Shown here: positions 1 through 7,891 of the stretch, piece after piece
Position numbering within the stretch: the stretch's first letter is position 1
Layout: every line of letters starts with the position of its first letter
Assembly (NCBI GenBank): GCA_018882785.1
Contig: VERI01000003.1
Coordinates: 1 to 64,000, forward strand
Direction of reading: 5' to 3'
DNA: 64,000 nucleotides
From: Burkholderiaceae bacterium
GTDB taxonomy: Bacteria > Pseudomonadota > Gammaproteobacteria > Burkholderiales > Burkholderiaceae_A
Translations under genes and position numbers: made by a program
The notes under the pieces: generated by a model
What the model was told of the DNA's origin: nothing
Seen by the model: the letters and a program-made list of their open reading frames with translations, nothing else
Database searches by the model: none

Positions 1-938
1 GGATTGATCGTGTGATTGCGGATTATGGCGACGGCGCATCCCAGATCCTGGACGCATTGTCTGCAAGAGCGCCCCTTACGATCCGACTCAGTGATCACGT
101 GCAGCATATCCCGCAATATCTCGAGAGGCTTATTCAAAAAGGTCTAAAGGGATTTCAGGTGGGTCCGCGGGCCGTGGTGATCGAGCCCGCCGTACCTGTC
201 CAGCAGATTCCCGGTTTCTCTGAGGGCCAGGTGAGCGTTCAAGACAGCGCAGCCCAGCGGGTGTGTGAGATTTTTCAACAGGCGGCGCTTCGTATCGGCC
301 GGCCATTGAAGGTATTGGATGCCTGTGCCGCACCCGGTGGCAAGACATTTGCGATCGCCCAGACAGTTGACTGTGAGATCTGGGCGGTCGATGGGTCTTC
401 CGCCCGCCTGCAGCGGATGCAGGATGACTGGTCGAGGGTGGCGCAATGTGCTGTTGGCCAGGTCCACTTTCGAGAATTCGATCTGCTTGATGAGCGTGCG
501 TGGGGCAGCCAAGACCTTGCGCAGCAGTTCGACATGGTCTTACTCGATGCACCTTGTTCGGCCTCTGGGATCACGCGAAGACGTCCGGAGATCGCCTGGC
601 GCCGAGATCCTTCAGCATTGGCCGCTGTGGTTGATATCCAACGCAGAATGATGGATACCCTTTGGACTAGGGTGGCTCCCGGGGGAGAATTGGTGTTTGT
701 GACCTGCTCAATTTTTTCCGAGGAGGGGGAGCAGCAACAGCAGGCATTTCTCAGTCGAACCCCGGATGCACAGCTGCGTCCCTCCCCGGGTAGGCTGTTG
801 CCTTTATCGGATGCGGGCTGCGGAGAGGATCAGGACGGATTTTTTTATGCCAGGTTTGAAAAGTTTAATGATCGTCACGCTGCGACTGGTCATGATCGTG
901 CTGATAGCGCTGCCCATGGCGCCGTCGCGCGCCAATGA
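1..938 (+). CDS. rsmB: 16S rRNA (cytosine-967-C5)-methyltransferase RsmB, 5' part missing
   Basis: Methylates C967 of 16S rRNA with S-adenosylmethionine. The frame is open to the window's left edge (first full codon at base 3), so the N-terminal NusB-like RNA-binding domain lies outside. Seen: the SAM-binding motif DACAAPGGKT, the motif LLDAPCSASG holding the first conserved cysteine, the catalytic-cysteine motif FVTCSI, and a C-terminal DGFFYARFEKF, all in RsmB order. After that usual family end the frame runs on about 23 residues (NDRHAATGHD...) inside the signal-peptide region of the next gene. That tail looks like overlap-forced sequence rather than a domain. Confidence 0.95.
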   Translation, partial: IDRVIADYGDGASQILDALSARAPLTIRLSDHVQHIPQYLERLIQKGLKGFQVGPRAVVIEPAVPVQQIPGFSEGQVSVQDSAAQRVCEIFQQAALRIGRPLKVLDACAAPGGKTFAIAQTVDCEIWAVDGSSARLQRMQDDWSRVAQCAVGQVHFREFDLLDERAWGSQDLAQQFDMVLLDAPCSASGITRRRPEIAWRRDPSALAAVVDIQRRMMDTLWTRVAPGGELVFVTCSIFSEEGEQQQQAFLSRTPDAQLRPSPGRLLPLSDAGCGEDQDGFFYARFEKFNDRHAATGHDRADSAAHGAVARQ

Positions 939-1482
939 GACCGAGTCCGTTCGGCTATCCCGTCCGGTATTGACCGCGATCGCGGACAATCAATGGATGA
1001 TGGATGCCGATGTACAGGTCACATTGAACTCTGTACTGATCGATGCTTTAAAGCGGGGCGTTTCCCTGGTGTTTGTTGCTGAGCTCGATATCTCAAAAAA
1101 ACGCTGGTATTGGTTTAACGAAAAATTATTGGGCCAGATTCGTTCAACCCGGCTCTCCTATCATGCGGTGACCCAGCAGTTTCGGGTCAGTCTTGGGGAA
1201 CAGCAGATTTTGGCGAGCCCTTATCTTGATGAGGCGTTGGCAGCGGCATTGAACGTGCGGCAGTGGCCACTCGTGGCCCCCAGCGATATGACCCTTTCAG
1301 AGCTGATGCAGCAGGTTATGAAAAATCCAGACGGTTATGAAATCCGATTTAGAACACGCCTAGACAGCGGCCAGCTGCCCAGGCCGCTTCAGGTCAATGC
1401 GCTCACCAATCGTGATTGGAACCTATCCACAGATTGGGTTAAGCCCCGGCTGATGCCGCAGCCGTCAGGCCAGGGCCAATGA
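847..1482 (+). CDS. DUF4390 domain-containing exported protein
   Basis: Protein of about 211 residues from ATG 847, or 204 from ATG 868. Either start gives a hydrophobic signal peptide (MIVTLRLVMIVLIALPMAPS, cut near SRA). A longer upstream frame would put extra sequence before the signal and lies wholly inside rsmB, so it was not used. The mature part resembles DUF4390 proteins, which in Burkholderiales sit between rsmB and ntrY; their function is unknown. Position and export suggest a periplasmic partner of the NtrY sensor, but that is inference. The gene overlaps rsmB by 71-92 nt in another frame and shares an ATGA overlap with ntrY. Confidence 0.85.
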   Translation: MPGLKSLMIVTLRLVMIVLIALPMAPSRANETESVRLSRPVLTAIADNQWMMDADVQVTLNSVLIDALKRGVSLVFVAELDISKKRWYWFNEKLLGQIRSTRLSYHAVTQQFRVSLGEQQILASPYLDEALAAALNVRQWPLVAPSDMTLSELMQQVMKNPDGYEIRFRTRLDSGQLPRPLQVNALTNRDWNLSTDWVKPRLMPQPSGQGQ

Positions 1483-3704
1483 GCCTGATCTTAAGAATCT
1501 CGCTCCTGCTGGTCTTTGTGCTTGCAGGAGCATTGATGCTTCTCTTGGCATCGGCGAGCTCAAGCAGTTCGGCGCTTGACGAGGTCTATCCATGGCTTAT
1601 CGGCGCAAGCATTGCGGTTGCCCTGGTGATGGCGGGGCTGACAGTCGGTGTCGTTGTGCGGGTCTGGCGCCGATTTCGTCGAGGTGTATTCGGCACCCGC
1701 ATCATGGTGCGCCTGGCCATTGCGTTTGCGTTAATCGGTGTTGTTCCGGTCGCACTCGTGTCCTTTGTGTCAGCGCAGTTTTTAGCGAAAACGATCGATA
1801 GCTGGTTTAGTCATGGCGTAAACGTGGCCTTGGAGTCGGGCGTCTCGCTTGGGCGTGCATCGTTGGAAAGTCTGCAGGCCGACGCCTTATCAAAGGCCCG
1901 ACGATTGGTGATATCGATTGAAGACTCATCGACCGGCCAGATGATTGGCACGATTGAAAAGCTGGTCGATGGCCGTGAAGGCGTGGATGTATTGGTCATG
2001 AGTGGTTCGGGCGCGGTGCTCGCCAGCCGGAGTGCCCGACTGGGCACCCTGGTGCCCGAGCTGCCGCCCGCAGAGGCATTAAACCGCGCCCGGGTTTCAC
2101 GCCAATTTGTGGCCATTGAGCCGACCCAAGGCGACGCAGAGAAAGGCCTCCAGGTTCGTGCCATTGCCATGACCAGTCGTGTCTCAGCCCAAGGAGAGGA
2201 GACACGTTTTGTGCAATGGGTAGAACAGGTGCCCGCGGCCTTGGCAAAAAATCTTGAGACGCTTAACGAAGGTGTTCGTGACTATGACCAGCTTGCCCTG
2301 GGTAAACAGGGGATACGGAAACTCTACGGCGCCACACTGCTCTTGACACTACTGCTGGCATTTTTTGGCGCCTTGCTGACGGCGGTGTTGCTGAGCGCCT
2401 GGCTCGCCGGCCCATTACGGCAGCTTGAGCGTGCGACCAAGGCGGTTGCCTCAGGAGACTATCGGCCGTTGCGCTATGACCCAGCCTCAGGCGATGAGTT
2501 AAATGTTCTGGTGGGGTCGTTTAATGAAATGACAGCCCAGCTCAATGAGGCCCGCGAGATTGCCCAGCGAAGCCGTCTTCGGCTCGAGGAATCAAACCTG
2601 TTTCTTCAGCAGGTGCTTGGCCACCTGTCAGCCGGTGTCATGATTATGGATGCCCAGTGGCGGCTATTGGATTTCAATGCCAGTGCAGAGCGTATTCTGT
2701 CACTCGGGCTGCGTGAAGAGCGGCTGCGCTCTCTGGCCTTGCTGCCGGTGCTGGGGTCATGCAGTGATCAGTTGACGCGCGGATTAAAAGACAAGGAAGA
2801 AGTACAGTTTCAACACGAAACATTTCAGGAAAATGGCCGGGCCCTTACCCTGCTGGTCAGTGGCTCACGATTGCCGGGCAGCCCTCCTCAGTATGTCGTG
2901 ATTTTTGATGATATTGGAGAATTGCTATCGGCACAGCGATCACGTGACTTTGCCGAAATGGCGCGTCGGCTGGCCCATGAAATTAAAAATCCACTTACGC
3001 CGATACAGCTCTCTGCAGAGCGGCTTGAGCGTCGACTGCTGGAGCGACTCGGCCCCGAGGATGCCGAGCTTCTTGGCCGCTCAACCCGAACGATCGTCAA
3101 TCAGGTCACCGCCCTCAAGGCGATGGTCGATGAGTTTCGTAACTATGCACGGCTGCCGGCGCCAAACCCCGAGCCCGTCGATCTGGGCAGGCTGCTTAAG
3201 GAGATCTATCCGCTCTATGGCAATGACCGACGGATTCAGTGGCCAGTGGAGTCCGCCCCGATCTGGGTGCTTGTCGATCGCGCCCAGCTGATCCAGGTGG
3301 TGCACAACCTGATTCAGAACGCCCAAGACGCGATTGCCGACCAGGTGTCGGGAGAGATACGCCTATCGCTGGAAACGCTGGCAGGATCCAAGTTGGGAGA
3401 TTCCAATGAAAAGCAAGGCCGGGTGCGATTGGCGGTCATTGATAACGGCCCAGGAATCAGTGCAGAAGCCCAGTCCCGATTGTTTGAGCCTTACTTCACC
3501 AGCAAGACCAAGGGTAGCGGCCTGGGACTGGCGATTGTGAAAAAAATTGTCGAAGAAAATAACGGCAGTGTTACCCTGACCAATCGGTCAGAGCTCTGGC
3601 CGGGTGATGAGGCTGGTGCGGTGGCCTGCGTGGAATTTGCGAAACTTGAAAATGCGGCCGACAATTCCTCTGTGACTTCTGAGAAACAACGTCAGTATGG
3701 CTGA
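1479..3704 (+). CDS. ntrY: NtrY-like membrane sensor histidine kinase
   Basis: Large (741 aa) inner-membrane sensor kinase of the NtrY family, which signals nitrogen or redox state to NtrX. Seen in order: two N-terminal membrane segments (about 5-25 and 38-60), a third near 75-98, a periplasmic or linker region, a membrane segment near 285-310, then HAMP, a PAS-like region (GHLSAGVMIMDAQWRLLDFN), and the dimerisation domain with phospho-acceptor His500 in LAHEIKNPLTP. The ATPase part has N-box IQNAQDAI, DNGPGI and GSGLGLAIV. Start ATG overlaps the DUF4390 stop (ATGA) and the end overlaps ntrX by 8 nt, so the three are translationally coupled. Confidence 0.95.
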   Translation: MSLILRISLLLVFVLAGALMLLLASASSSSSALDEVYPWLIGASIAVALVMAGLTVGVVVRVWRRFRRGVFGTRIMVRLAIAFALIGVVPVALVSFVSAQFLAKTIDSWFSHGVNVALESGVSLGRASLESLQADALSKARRLVISIEDSSTGQMIGTIEKLVDGREGVDVLVMSGSGAVLASRSARLGTLVPELPPAEALNRARVSRQFVAIEPTQGDAEKGLQVRAIAMTSRVSAQGEETRFVQWVEQVPAALAKNLETLNEGVRDYDQLALGKQGIRKLYGATLLLTLLLAFFGALLTAVLLSAWLAGPLRQLERATKAVASGDYRPLRYDPASGDELNVLVGSFNEMTAQLNEAREIAQRSRLRLEESNLFLQQVLGHLSAGVMIMDAQWRLLDFNASAERILSLGLREERLRSLALLPVLGSCSDQLTRGLKDKEEVQFQHETFQENGRALTLLVSGSRLPGSPPQYVVIFDDIGELLSAQRSRDFAEMARRLAHEIKNPLTPIQLSAERLERRLLERLGPEDAELLGRSTRTIVNQVTALKAMVDEFRNYARLPAPNPEPVDLGRLLKEIYPLYGNDRRIQWPVESAPIWVLVDRAQLIQVVHNLIQNAQDAIADQVSGEIRLSLETLAGSKLGDSNEKQGRVRLAVIDNGPGISAEAQSRLFEPYFTSKTKGSGLGLAIVKKIVEENNGSVTLTNRSELWPGDEAGAVACVEFAKLENAADNSSVTSEKQRQYG

Positions 3705-4416
3705 CATTCTGATTGTGGATGATGAGATCGGCGTGCGGGAGCTGCTCAGCGAGGTCCTGCAGGACGAGGGCTATTCCGTATCTCTGGCAGAAAACGCTGC
3801 CCAGGCCCGCGATCTCCATCAGAGCAAGCGACATGACCTGGTGCTCCTCGATATCTGGATGCCTGATATGGATGGCGTGTCCTTGCTCAAAGAGTGGGCC
3901 GCCCAACAACAGCTGACCGCACCGGTCATCATGATGTCTGGGCACGCAACCATCGAGACAGCCGTCGAGGCCACCCGAATAGGCGCAATTGATTTCCTTG
4001 AAAAACCAATTGCATTGACCAAACTCCTGCAGACCATTGAGTCCGCCTTAACGCGTCAGACCCGGCCAGCACCACCGGCCGATTCCAGCCGGCCATCCGC
4101 CTATTCGATGGAGCAGGAGCCGGAGACAGAATACGATACCCGTGTACCGATTGCGGCATCACCGCAGGTGGCCGCATTGCCAGCATCACCGATCGCCGGG
4201 CCGCCGCGCTCGCAGCGCGAGATGGCCCAGCAGGCCCTATCGGCAATTGATGTCGATGCGCCCTTACGCCAGGCCCGAGATGATTTTGAGCGGGCGTACC
4301 TGATTTATCACTTGGAAAAAGAGCTCGGAAGTATGACCCGGGTCGCTGAGAGCACTGGCCTTGAGCGGACCCATCTGTATCGAAAACTTAAACAGCTCGG
4401 TATCGACAAACGCTGA
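3697..4416 (+). CDS. ntrX: NtrX-like response regulator lacking the AAA+ domain
   Basis: Response regulator of 239 aa paired with NtrY. Residues 1-120 form a receiver domain: acidic pocket D9/D10, phospho-acceptor D52 in LLDIWMPDMDG, S81 and K103. Residues about 125-185 are a Pro/Ala-rich linker. The C-terminal 45 residues are a Fis-type helix-turn-helix (TRVAESTGLERTHLYRKLKQ). The central AAA+ sigma-54-activating domain of canonical NtrX (about 450 aa) is absent, so it cannot activate sigma-54 polymerase directly. It more likely binds DNA in the way of short ActR/RegA-like regulators. The gene is intact: receiver, linker and HTH are in one frame. Confidence 0.92.
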   Translation: MADILIVDDEIGVRELLSEVLQDEGYSVSLAENAAQARDLHQSKRHDLVLLDIWMPDMDGVSLLKEWAAQQQLTAPVIMMSGHATIETAVEATRIGAIDFLEKPIALTKLLQTIESALTRQTRPAPPADSSRPSAYSMEQEPETEYDTRVPIAASPQVAALPASPIAGPPRSQREMAQQALSAIDVDAPLRQARDDFERAYLIYHLEKELGSMTRVAESTGLERTHLYRKLKQLGIDKR

Positions 4417-4429
4417 TCGCTTTTTCCCC

Positions 4430-5821
4430 ATGAAAATTCTTATCCTTGGTGCCGGCAGGGTGGGGGCCAGCCTGGCAGAGCAGCTGGTATTAGAGAAAAA
4501 CGACATTACTGTTGTCGATACCAATCCGGAAAGCCTGGCTGCACTTCAGGAGCGTTTCGATCTGCGAACCATCTGTGGAAGTGCGACAGCGTTGTCCGTG
4601 CTTGAAGAAGCAGGCGCGCAAGACTCCGACATCTTGATTGCGGTTACGGCCAACGACGAGGCTAACCTTGTGGCCTGTGCGCTGGCCCAGCGGCGCTTTA
4701 ATGTACCGCGCCGAATTGCCCGCTTTCGCTCTTCGCAGTGGGTACAGAACCCTGATCTGATGGCGCCGGAGGCCTTTGCAGTCGATCGGGCGATTAGCCC
4801 TGAACAGACCGTGACGGATTATCTGATCAAGCTGATCGAGATCCCCGAGGCCCTGCAGGTGATTGAATTTGTAAAAGGACTGGTGAGTCTTGTTGCAGTC
4901 AAGGCCGATGCAGTGAGTCCGTTGGTGGGACATCCTGTGCGGGATTTGCGGGCGCATTTGCCGCACATTGAGTCCAGAATCGTTGCGATTTTTCGCGGTG
5001 ATCGGGTCATCATGCCCGACGGTGACACCATGATTGAGGCCAATGATGAAGTCTTCTTTCTCGCCTCCAGCCGGCATATACGCCAGATCACGAAGGAGTT
5101 ACGCAAAGAAGAGCATACGGTGCGCCGAATGATGATCGTGGGTGGCGGCAATATCGGCCTGCGGGTAGCCAAGGGCGTGTCGTCTTACATGACACCCAAG
5201 ATTATTGAAGGCAATCGCGCCCGATGCACCATGCTTGCCCAGCAGCTGAGCGGACAGGCCCTCGTGCTGCATGGCGATTCCACCGATGAGGAACTGCTGT
5301 CGCAGGAAAACGTTGGGGGCATGGACCTGTTTCTTGCCCTGACCAATGATGACGAGAACAACATCATGTCGGCCTTGTTGGCTAAAAAGATGGGCGCCCG
5401 TCGTGTCATTGCCCTGATTAACCGGCGGGCCTACGCAGAGCTCATGGAGGGCGGCCAGCTTGACGTTGCCATTACCCCCTCGCACGCCACCATCGGGGAG
5501 CTTTTAAAGTATGTCCGTCGGGGGGATGTTGCGGCGGTGCACAGCCTCAGGCGGGGGGCCGCCGAGGCCCTTGAGATCGTGGCCCATGGCAGCAAGACCA
5601 CCTCGAAGGTCGTTGGCCGAGAGATCCAAGAAATTCCCTTGCCGCCGGGATGCAGCATTGTGGCCCTGGTCCGTGATGTCGATGCAGAGCATCCCCAGGT
5701 GCTAATGGCGCACCACAACACGGTCATTCTTGGGGATGACCATGTCATTTTGTTCGTTGCTGACAAGCGAATGATTCCAAAGGTGGAAAAGCTGTTCCAG
5801 GTCAGCGCGGGCTTTTTCTAA
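4430..5821 (+). CDS. trkA: Trk potassium uptake system NAD-binding subunit TrkA
   Basis: Cytoplasmic regulatory subunit of the Trk K+ uptake system, 463 aa. Two tandem RCK units are visible. The first begins at residue 1 with MKILILGAGRVG and an acidic residue (VVDTNP) binding the ribose; the second starts near residue 230 with MMIVGGGNIGLRVA. Each is followed by an RCK_C region (for example SPLVGHPVRDL near 165 and TSKVVGREIQEI near 390). ATG 4430 was chosen because it starts directly at the Rossmann strand; the longer open frame reaches back into ntrX. It lies 13 nt after ntrX. Its channel partner trkH is 4 kb downstream, beyond a TRAP transporter. Confidence 0.95.
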   Translation: MKILILGAGRVGASLAEQLVLEKNDITVVDTNPESLAALQERFDLRTICGSATALSVLEEAGAQDSDILIAVTANDEANLVACALAQRRFNVPRRIARFRSSQWVQNPDLMAPEAFAVDRAISPEQTVTDYLIKLIEIPEALQVIEFVKGLVSLVAVKADAVSPLVGHPVRDLRAHLPHIESRIVAIFRGDRVIMPDGDTMIEANDEVFFLASSRHIRQITKELRKEEHTVRRMMIVGGGNIGLRVAKGVSSYMTPKIIEGNRARCTMLAQQLSGQALVLHGDSTDEELLSQENVGGMDLFLALTNDDENNIMSALLAKKMGARRVIALINRRAYAELMEGGQLDVAITPSHATIGELLKYVRRGDVAAVHSLRRGAAEALEIVAHGSKTTSKVVGREIQEIPLPPGCSIVALVRDVDAEHPQVLMAHHNTVILGDDHVILFVADKRMIPKVEKLFQVSAGFF

Positions 5822-6005
5822 TCGGATGGAAAAACCCGTCAAAAATCGATCACCGGGGTATTCCCTAGGCAATCCAGCCAGTAGCGGACAGGCATAATTC
5901 GCCTTCGGTTTGCCGCCAGCAAGGCGGTGTCCTTAGGCTCGGTATCGCGCGAGAAGGCTGCGATGGTGCCGATAAAAAAATTTCCTCAATATTCAGGAGA
6001 TACGA

Positions 6006-7184
6006 ATGGCTGACGCCAAGAAAACAACCGCTGCGGTTTCCAAGCAGGCAGCACCCACACGTCGTAAGTTTCTTGCTGGCGCTGGTGCCGCTGGAGCAGG
6101 CGCCCTGGCATTCCCGATGATCGCTAAGTCCCAGGGGACTACCAACTTCCGTTTCCAGTCGACCTGGCCCGCAAAGGACATTTTCCACGAGTACGCAAAC
6201 GACTTCGCCAAGAAGGTCAATGACATGACCGGCGGCGAACTGAAGATCGAAGTGCTGCCTGCCGGCTCCGTAGTGCCTGCATTCGGCCTGCTGGATGCAG
6301 TGTCCAAGGGCACACTGGATGGCGGCCATGGCGTGATTGTTTATCACTATGGCAAGAACTCCGCGTTAGCGCTCTGGGGATCGGGCCCTGCTTTCGGTAT
6401 GGACGCCAATATGTTGCTGGCCTGGCACAAGTATGGCGGCGGCGCAGCCCTGCTTGAAGAACTCTACAAAGCGGTCGGCGCTGACGTGAAATCCTATGTC
6501 TACGGCCCGATGACCTCTCAGCCCCTGGGCTGGTTCAAAAAGCCCATCACCAAGTTGGAAGACCTCAAGGGCTTAAAGTTCCGTACCGTGGGCATCTCGA
6601 TCGATATGTTCACTGCCATGGGTGTTTCCGTAAATGCCCTGCCCGGTGGCGAGATCGTTCCCGCCATGGACCGTGGCCTCTTGGATGGTGCTGAGTTCAA
6701 CAACGCATCCTCGGATCGCCTCTTGGGCTTCCCTGATGTCTCCAAGGTCTGCATGCTGCAGTCTTACCATCAGAACTCCGAGAATTTCGAGATTATGTTT
6801 AACGGCGCGAAATATCGCGGTCTGCCCGCCAAGCTGCGCGCCGTTTTGGATAACGCCGTTGAGGCCGCATCCCAAGACCTCGCCTGGAAGGCGTTTGATC
6901 GATACTCCAAAGACTACACGGAGATGCAGACCCAGCAGGGCGTGAAATTCTTCAAGACACCGGATTCGATCCTGCGCTCCCAGCTCAAGATCTATGACGA
7001 GATTGTGGCCAAGAAGTCCGCCGAGAATCCTCTGTTCAAGAAGATCGTCGATTCGCAAAAAGCATTTGCTGCACGCGTCGTGAAGTGGGATATGGACACC
7101 ACCACCTCCCGCCGTATGGCTTATGACCATTATTTCCGGCCCGCCGCCGCAGCACCCGCAAAGAAGGCCGAGGCAAAGAAGTAA
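6006..7184 (+). CDS. dctP: TRAP transporter substrate-binding protein (DctP family, TakP-like)
   Basis: Periplasmic binding protein (392 aa) of a tripartite ATP-independent transporter, delivering an organic anion to the DctQM permease. The N-terminus carries a twin-arginine signal (R19-R20 in TRRKFLAG, then an Ala/Gly-rich hydrophobic stretch ending near PMIAKSQG). The mature part starts NFRFQSTWP and holds the family's ligand arginine region (LKGLKFRTVGI) and the GGEIVPAMDRGLLDG segment. It resembles TakP-type proteins that bind 2-oxo acids or lactate, but the substrate is a guess. The C-terminus is an Ala/Lys-rich tail. A ribosome-binding site (CAGGAG) lies just before ATG 6006. Hairpins separate it from dctQ. 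Confidence 0.93.
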   Translation: MADAKKTTAAVSKQAAPTRRKFLAGAGAAGAGALAFPMIAKSQGTTNFRFQSTWPAKDIFHEYANDFAKKVNDMTGGELKIEVLPAGSVVPAFGLLDAVSKGTLDGGHGVIVYHYGKNSALALWGSGPAFGMDANMLLAWHKYGGGAALLEELYKAVGADVKSYVYGPMTSQPLGWFKKPITKLEDLKGLKFRTVGISIDMFTAMGVSVNALPGGEIVPAMDRGLLDGAEFNNASSDRLLGFPDVSKVCMLQSYHQNSENFEIMFNGAKYRGLPAKLRAVLDNAVEAASQDLAWKAFDRYSKDYTEMQTQQGVKFFKTPDSILRSQLKIYDEIVAKKSAENPLFKKIVDSQKAFAARVVKWDMDTTTSRRMAYDHYFRPAAAAPAKKAEAKK

Positions 7185-7210
7185 TATAGGCTTCTTGCTG
7201 GGTTAGGCGT

Positions 7211-7239
7211 CTGGGACTGCTCCACCGTGGCAGTCCCAG
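7211..7239 (+). repeat. perfect inverted repeat between dctP and dctQ
   Basis: CTGGGACTGC, 9-nt loop, GCAGTCCCAG: a perfect 10-bp stem 26 nt after the dctP stop. It has no T-run of its own and stands just before a second, terminator-like hairpin. In RNA it could protect the dctP message from 3' degradation, which would favour a surplus of binding protein over permease (inference). Confidence 0.8.
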
Positions 7240-7245
7240 GTTATG

Positions 7246-7278
7246 AAGGCAGCCTTGCCACAAGCAGGCTGCTTTTTT
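7246..7278 (+). terminator. intrinsic terminator, probably partial, between dctP and dctQ
   Basis: Stem GCAGCCT / AGGCTGC around a 10-nt loop, extended by A-T pairs and followed by six T. It lies 26 nt before the dctQ start. The short stem suggests incomplete termination, so that some transcripts continue into dctQM; no independent dctQ promoter was recognised. Confidence 0.7.
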
Positions 7279-7303
7279 ATTGTTTTCGAGAGGTGATCAC
7301 ACC

Positions 7304-7891
7304 ATGCAAAAAATTTTTCTCACCGTAGACAGAATCTCGACTGTGGTCGGCCAGATTTTTTCTTGGTTGATTGTTGCGCTTACCCTGTTAATTGGCTTTG
7401 AGGTCTTCTCCCGTTATGTGATGAACAATCCGCATCCCTGGGCATTTGATGTCCAGATGATGCTCTATGGAACGCTCTTCATGATGGCGGGTGCCTATAC
7501 ATTGGCTAAAAGCGGCCATGTGCGGGGCGATATTCTGTATGGATTCTTGCAGCCTAGAACTCAGGCAACCCTGGATCTGATTCTGTACGTTGTGTTCTTC
7601 ATTCCCGGCGTCTGTGCCCTCATTTATGCGGGCTACTTTTATGCTGCGGATTCTTGGCGGATTTTGGAACATTCTTCGATCACCGCCGATGGTCCGCCGC
7701 TGTATCCATTTAAAACCATCATCCCGATTGCAGGTGTATTTCTGATTGTTCAAGGATTGATTGAGATCCTGCGCTGTGTGGTCTGTATTAAAGAAGGCGA
7801 GTGGCCTTCTCGTGAACATGATGTGGAAGAGGTGGATGTGGAAGAGCTCAAGGCGATGATCTCTCACGAAGGAGAGACCAAAAATGCGTAA
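7304..7891 (+). CDS. dctQ: TRAP transporter small permease DctQ
   Basis: Small membrane subunit of the TRAP permease, 195 aa. Four hydrophobic segments are visible (about residues 17-38, 50-70, 88-110, 137-160), as expected for DctQ, including the typical early motif FEVFSRYVMNNPHPWAFDVQ. The C-terminal 30 residues are acidic (EEVDVEELKAM) and cytoplasmic. ATG 7304 is preceded by GAGAGGTGAT, a good ribosome-binding site; an upstream in-frame TTG overlaps the terminator region and was not used. The 3' end overlaps dctM by 8 nt, so Q and M are translationally coupled. Confidence 0.93.
   Translation: MQKIFLTVDRISTVVGQIFSWLIVALTLLIGFEVFSRYVMNNPHPWAFDVQMMLYGTLFMMAGAYTLAKSGHVRGDILYGFLQPRTQATLDLILYVVFFIPGVCALIYAGYFYAADSWRILEHSSITADGPPLYPFKTIIPIAGVFLIVQGLIEILRCVVCIKEGEWPSREHDVEEVDVEELKAMISHEGETKNA

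Noticed and set aside
5822-6005. Promoter, riboswitch or remnant gene in the 184-bp gap between trkA and dctP
   Set aside because: A 5-bp hairpin (CCGCC/GGCGG) and weak TTGCCG/TAGGCT elements are present, but none is convincing and no RNA class was recognised.
6573-7130. 185-codon open frame antisense to dctP
   Set aside because: Shadow of a clear TRAP binding protein; product matches no family and has no promoter or ribosome-binding site.
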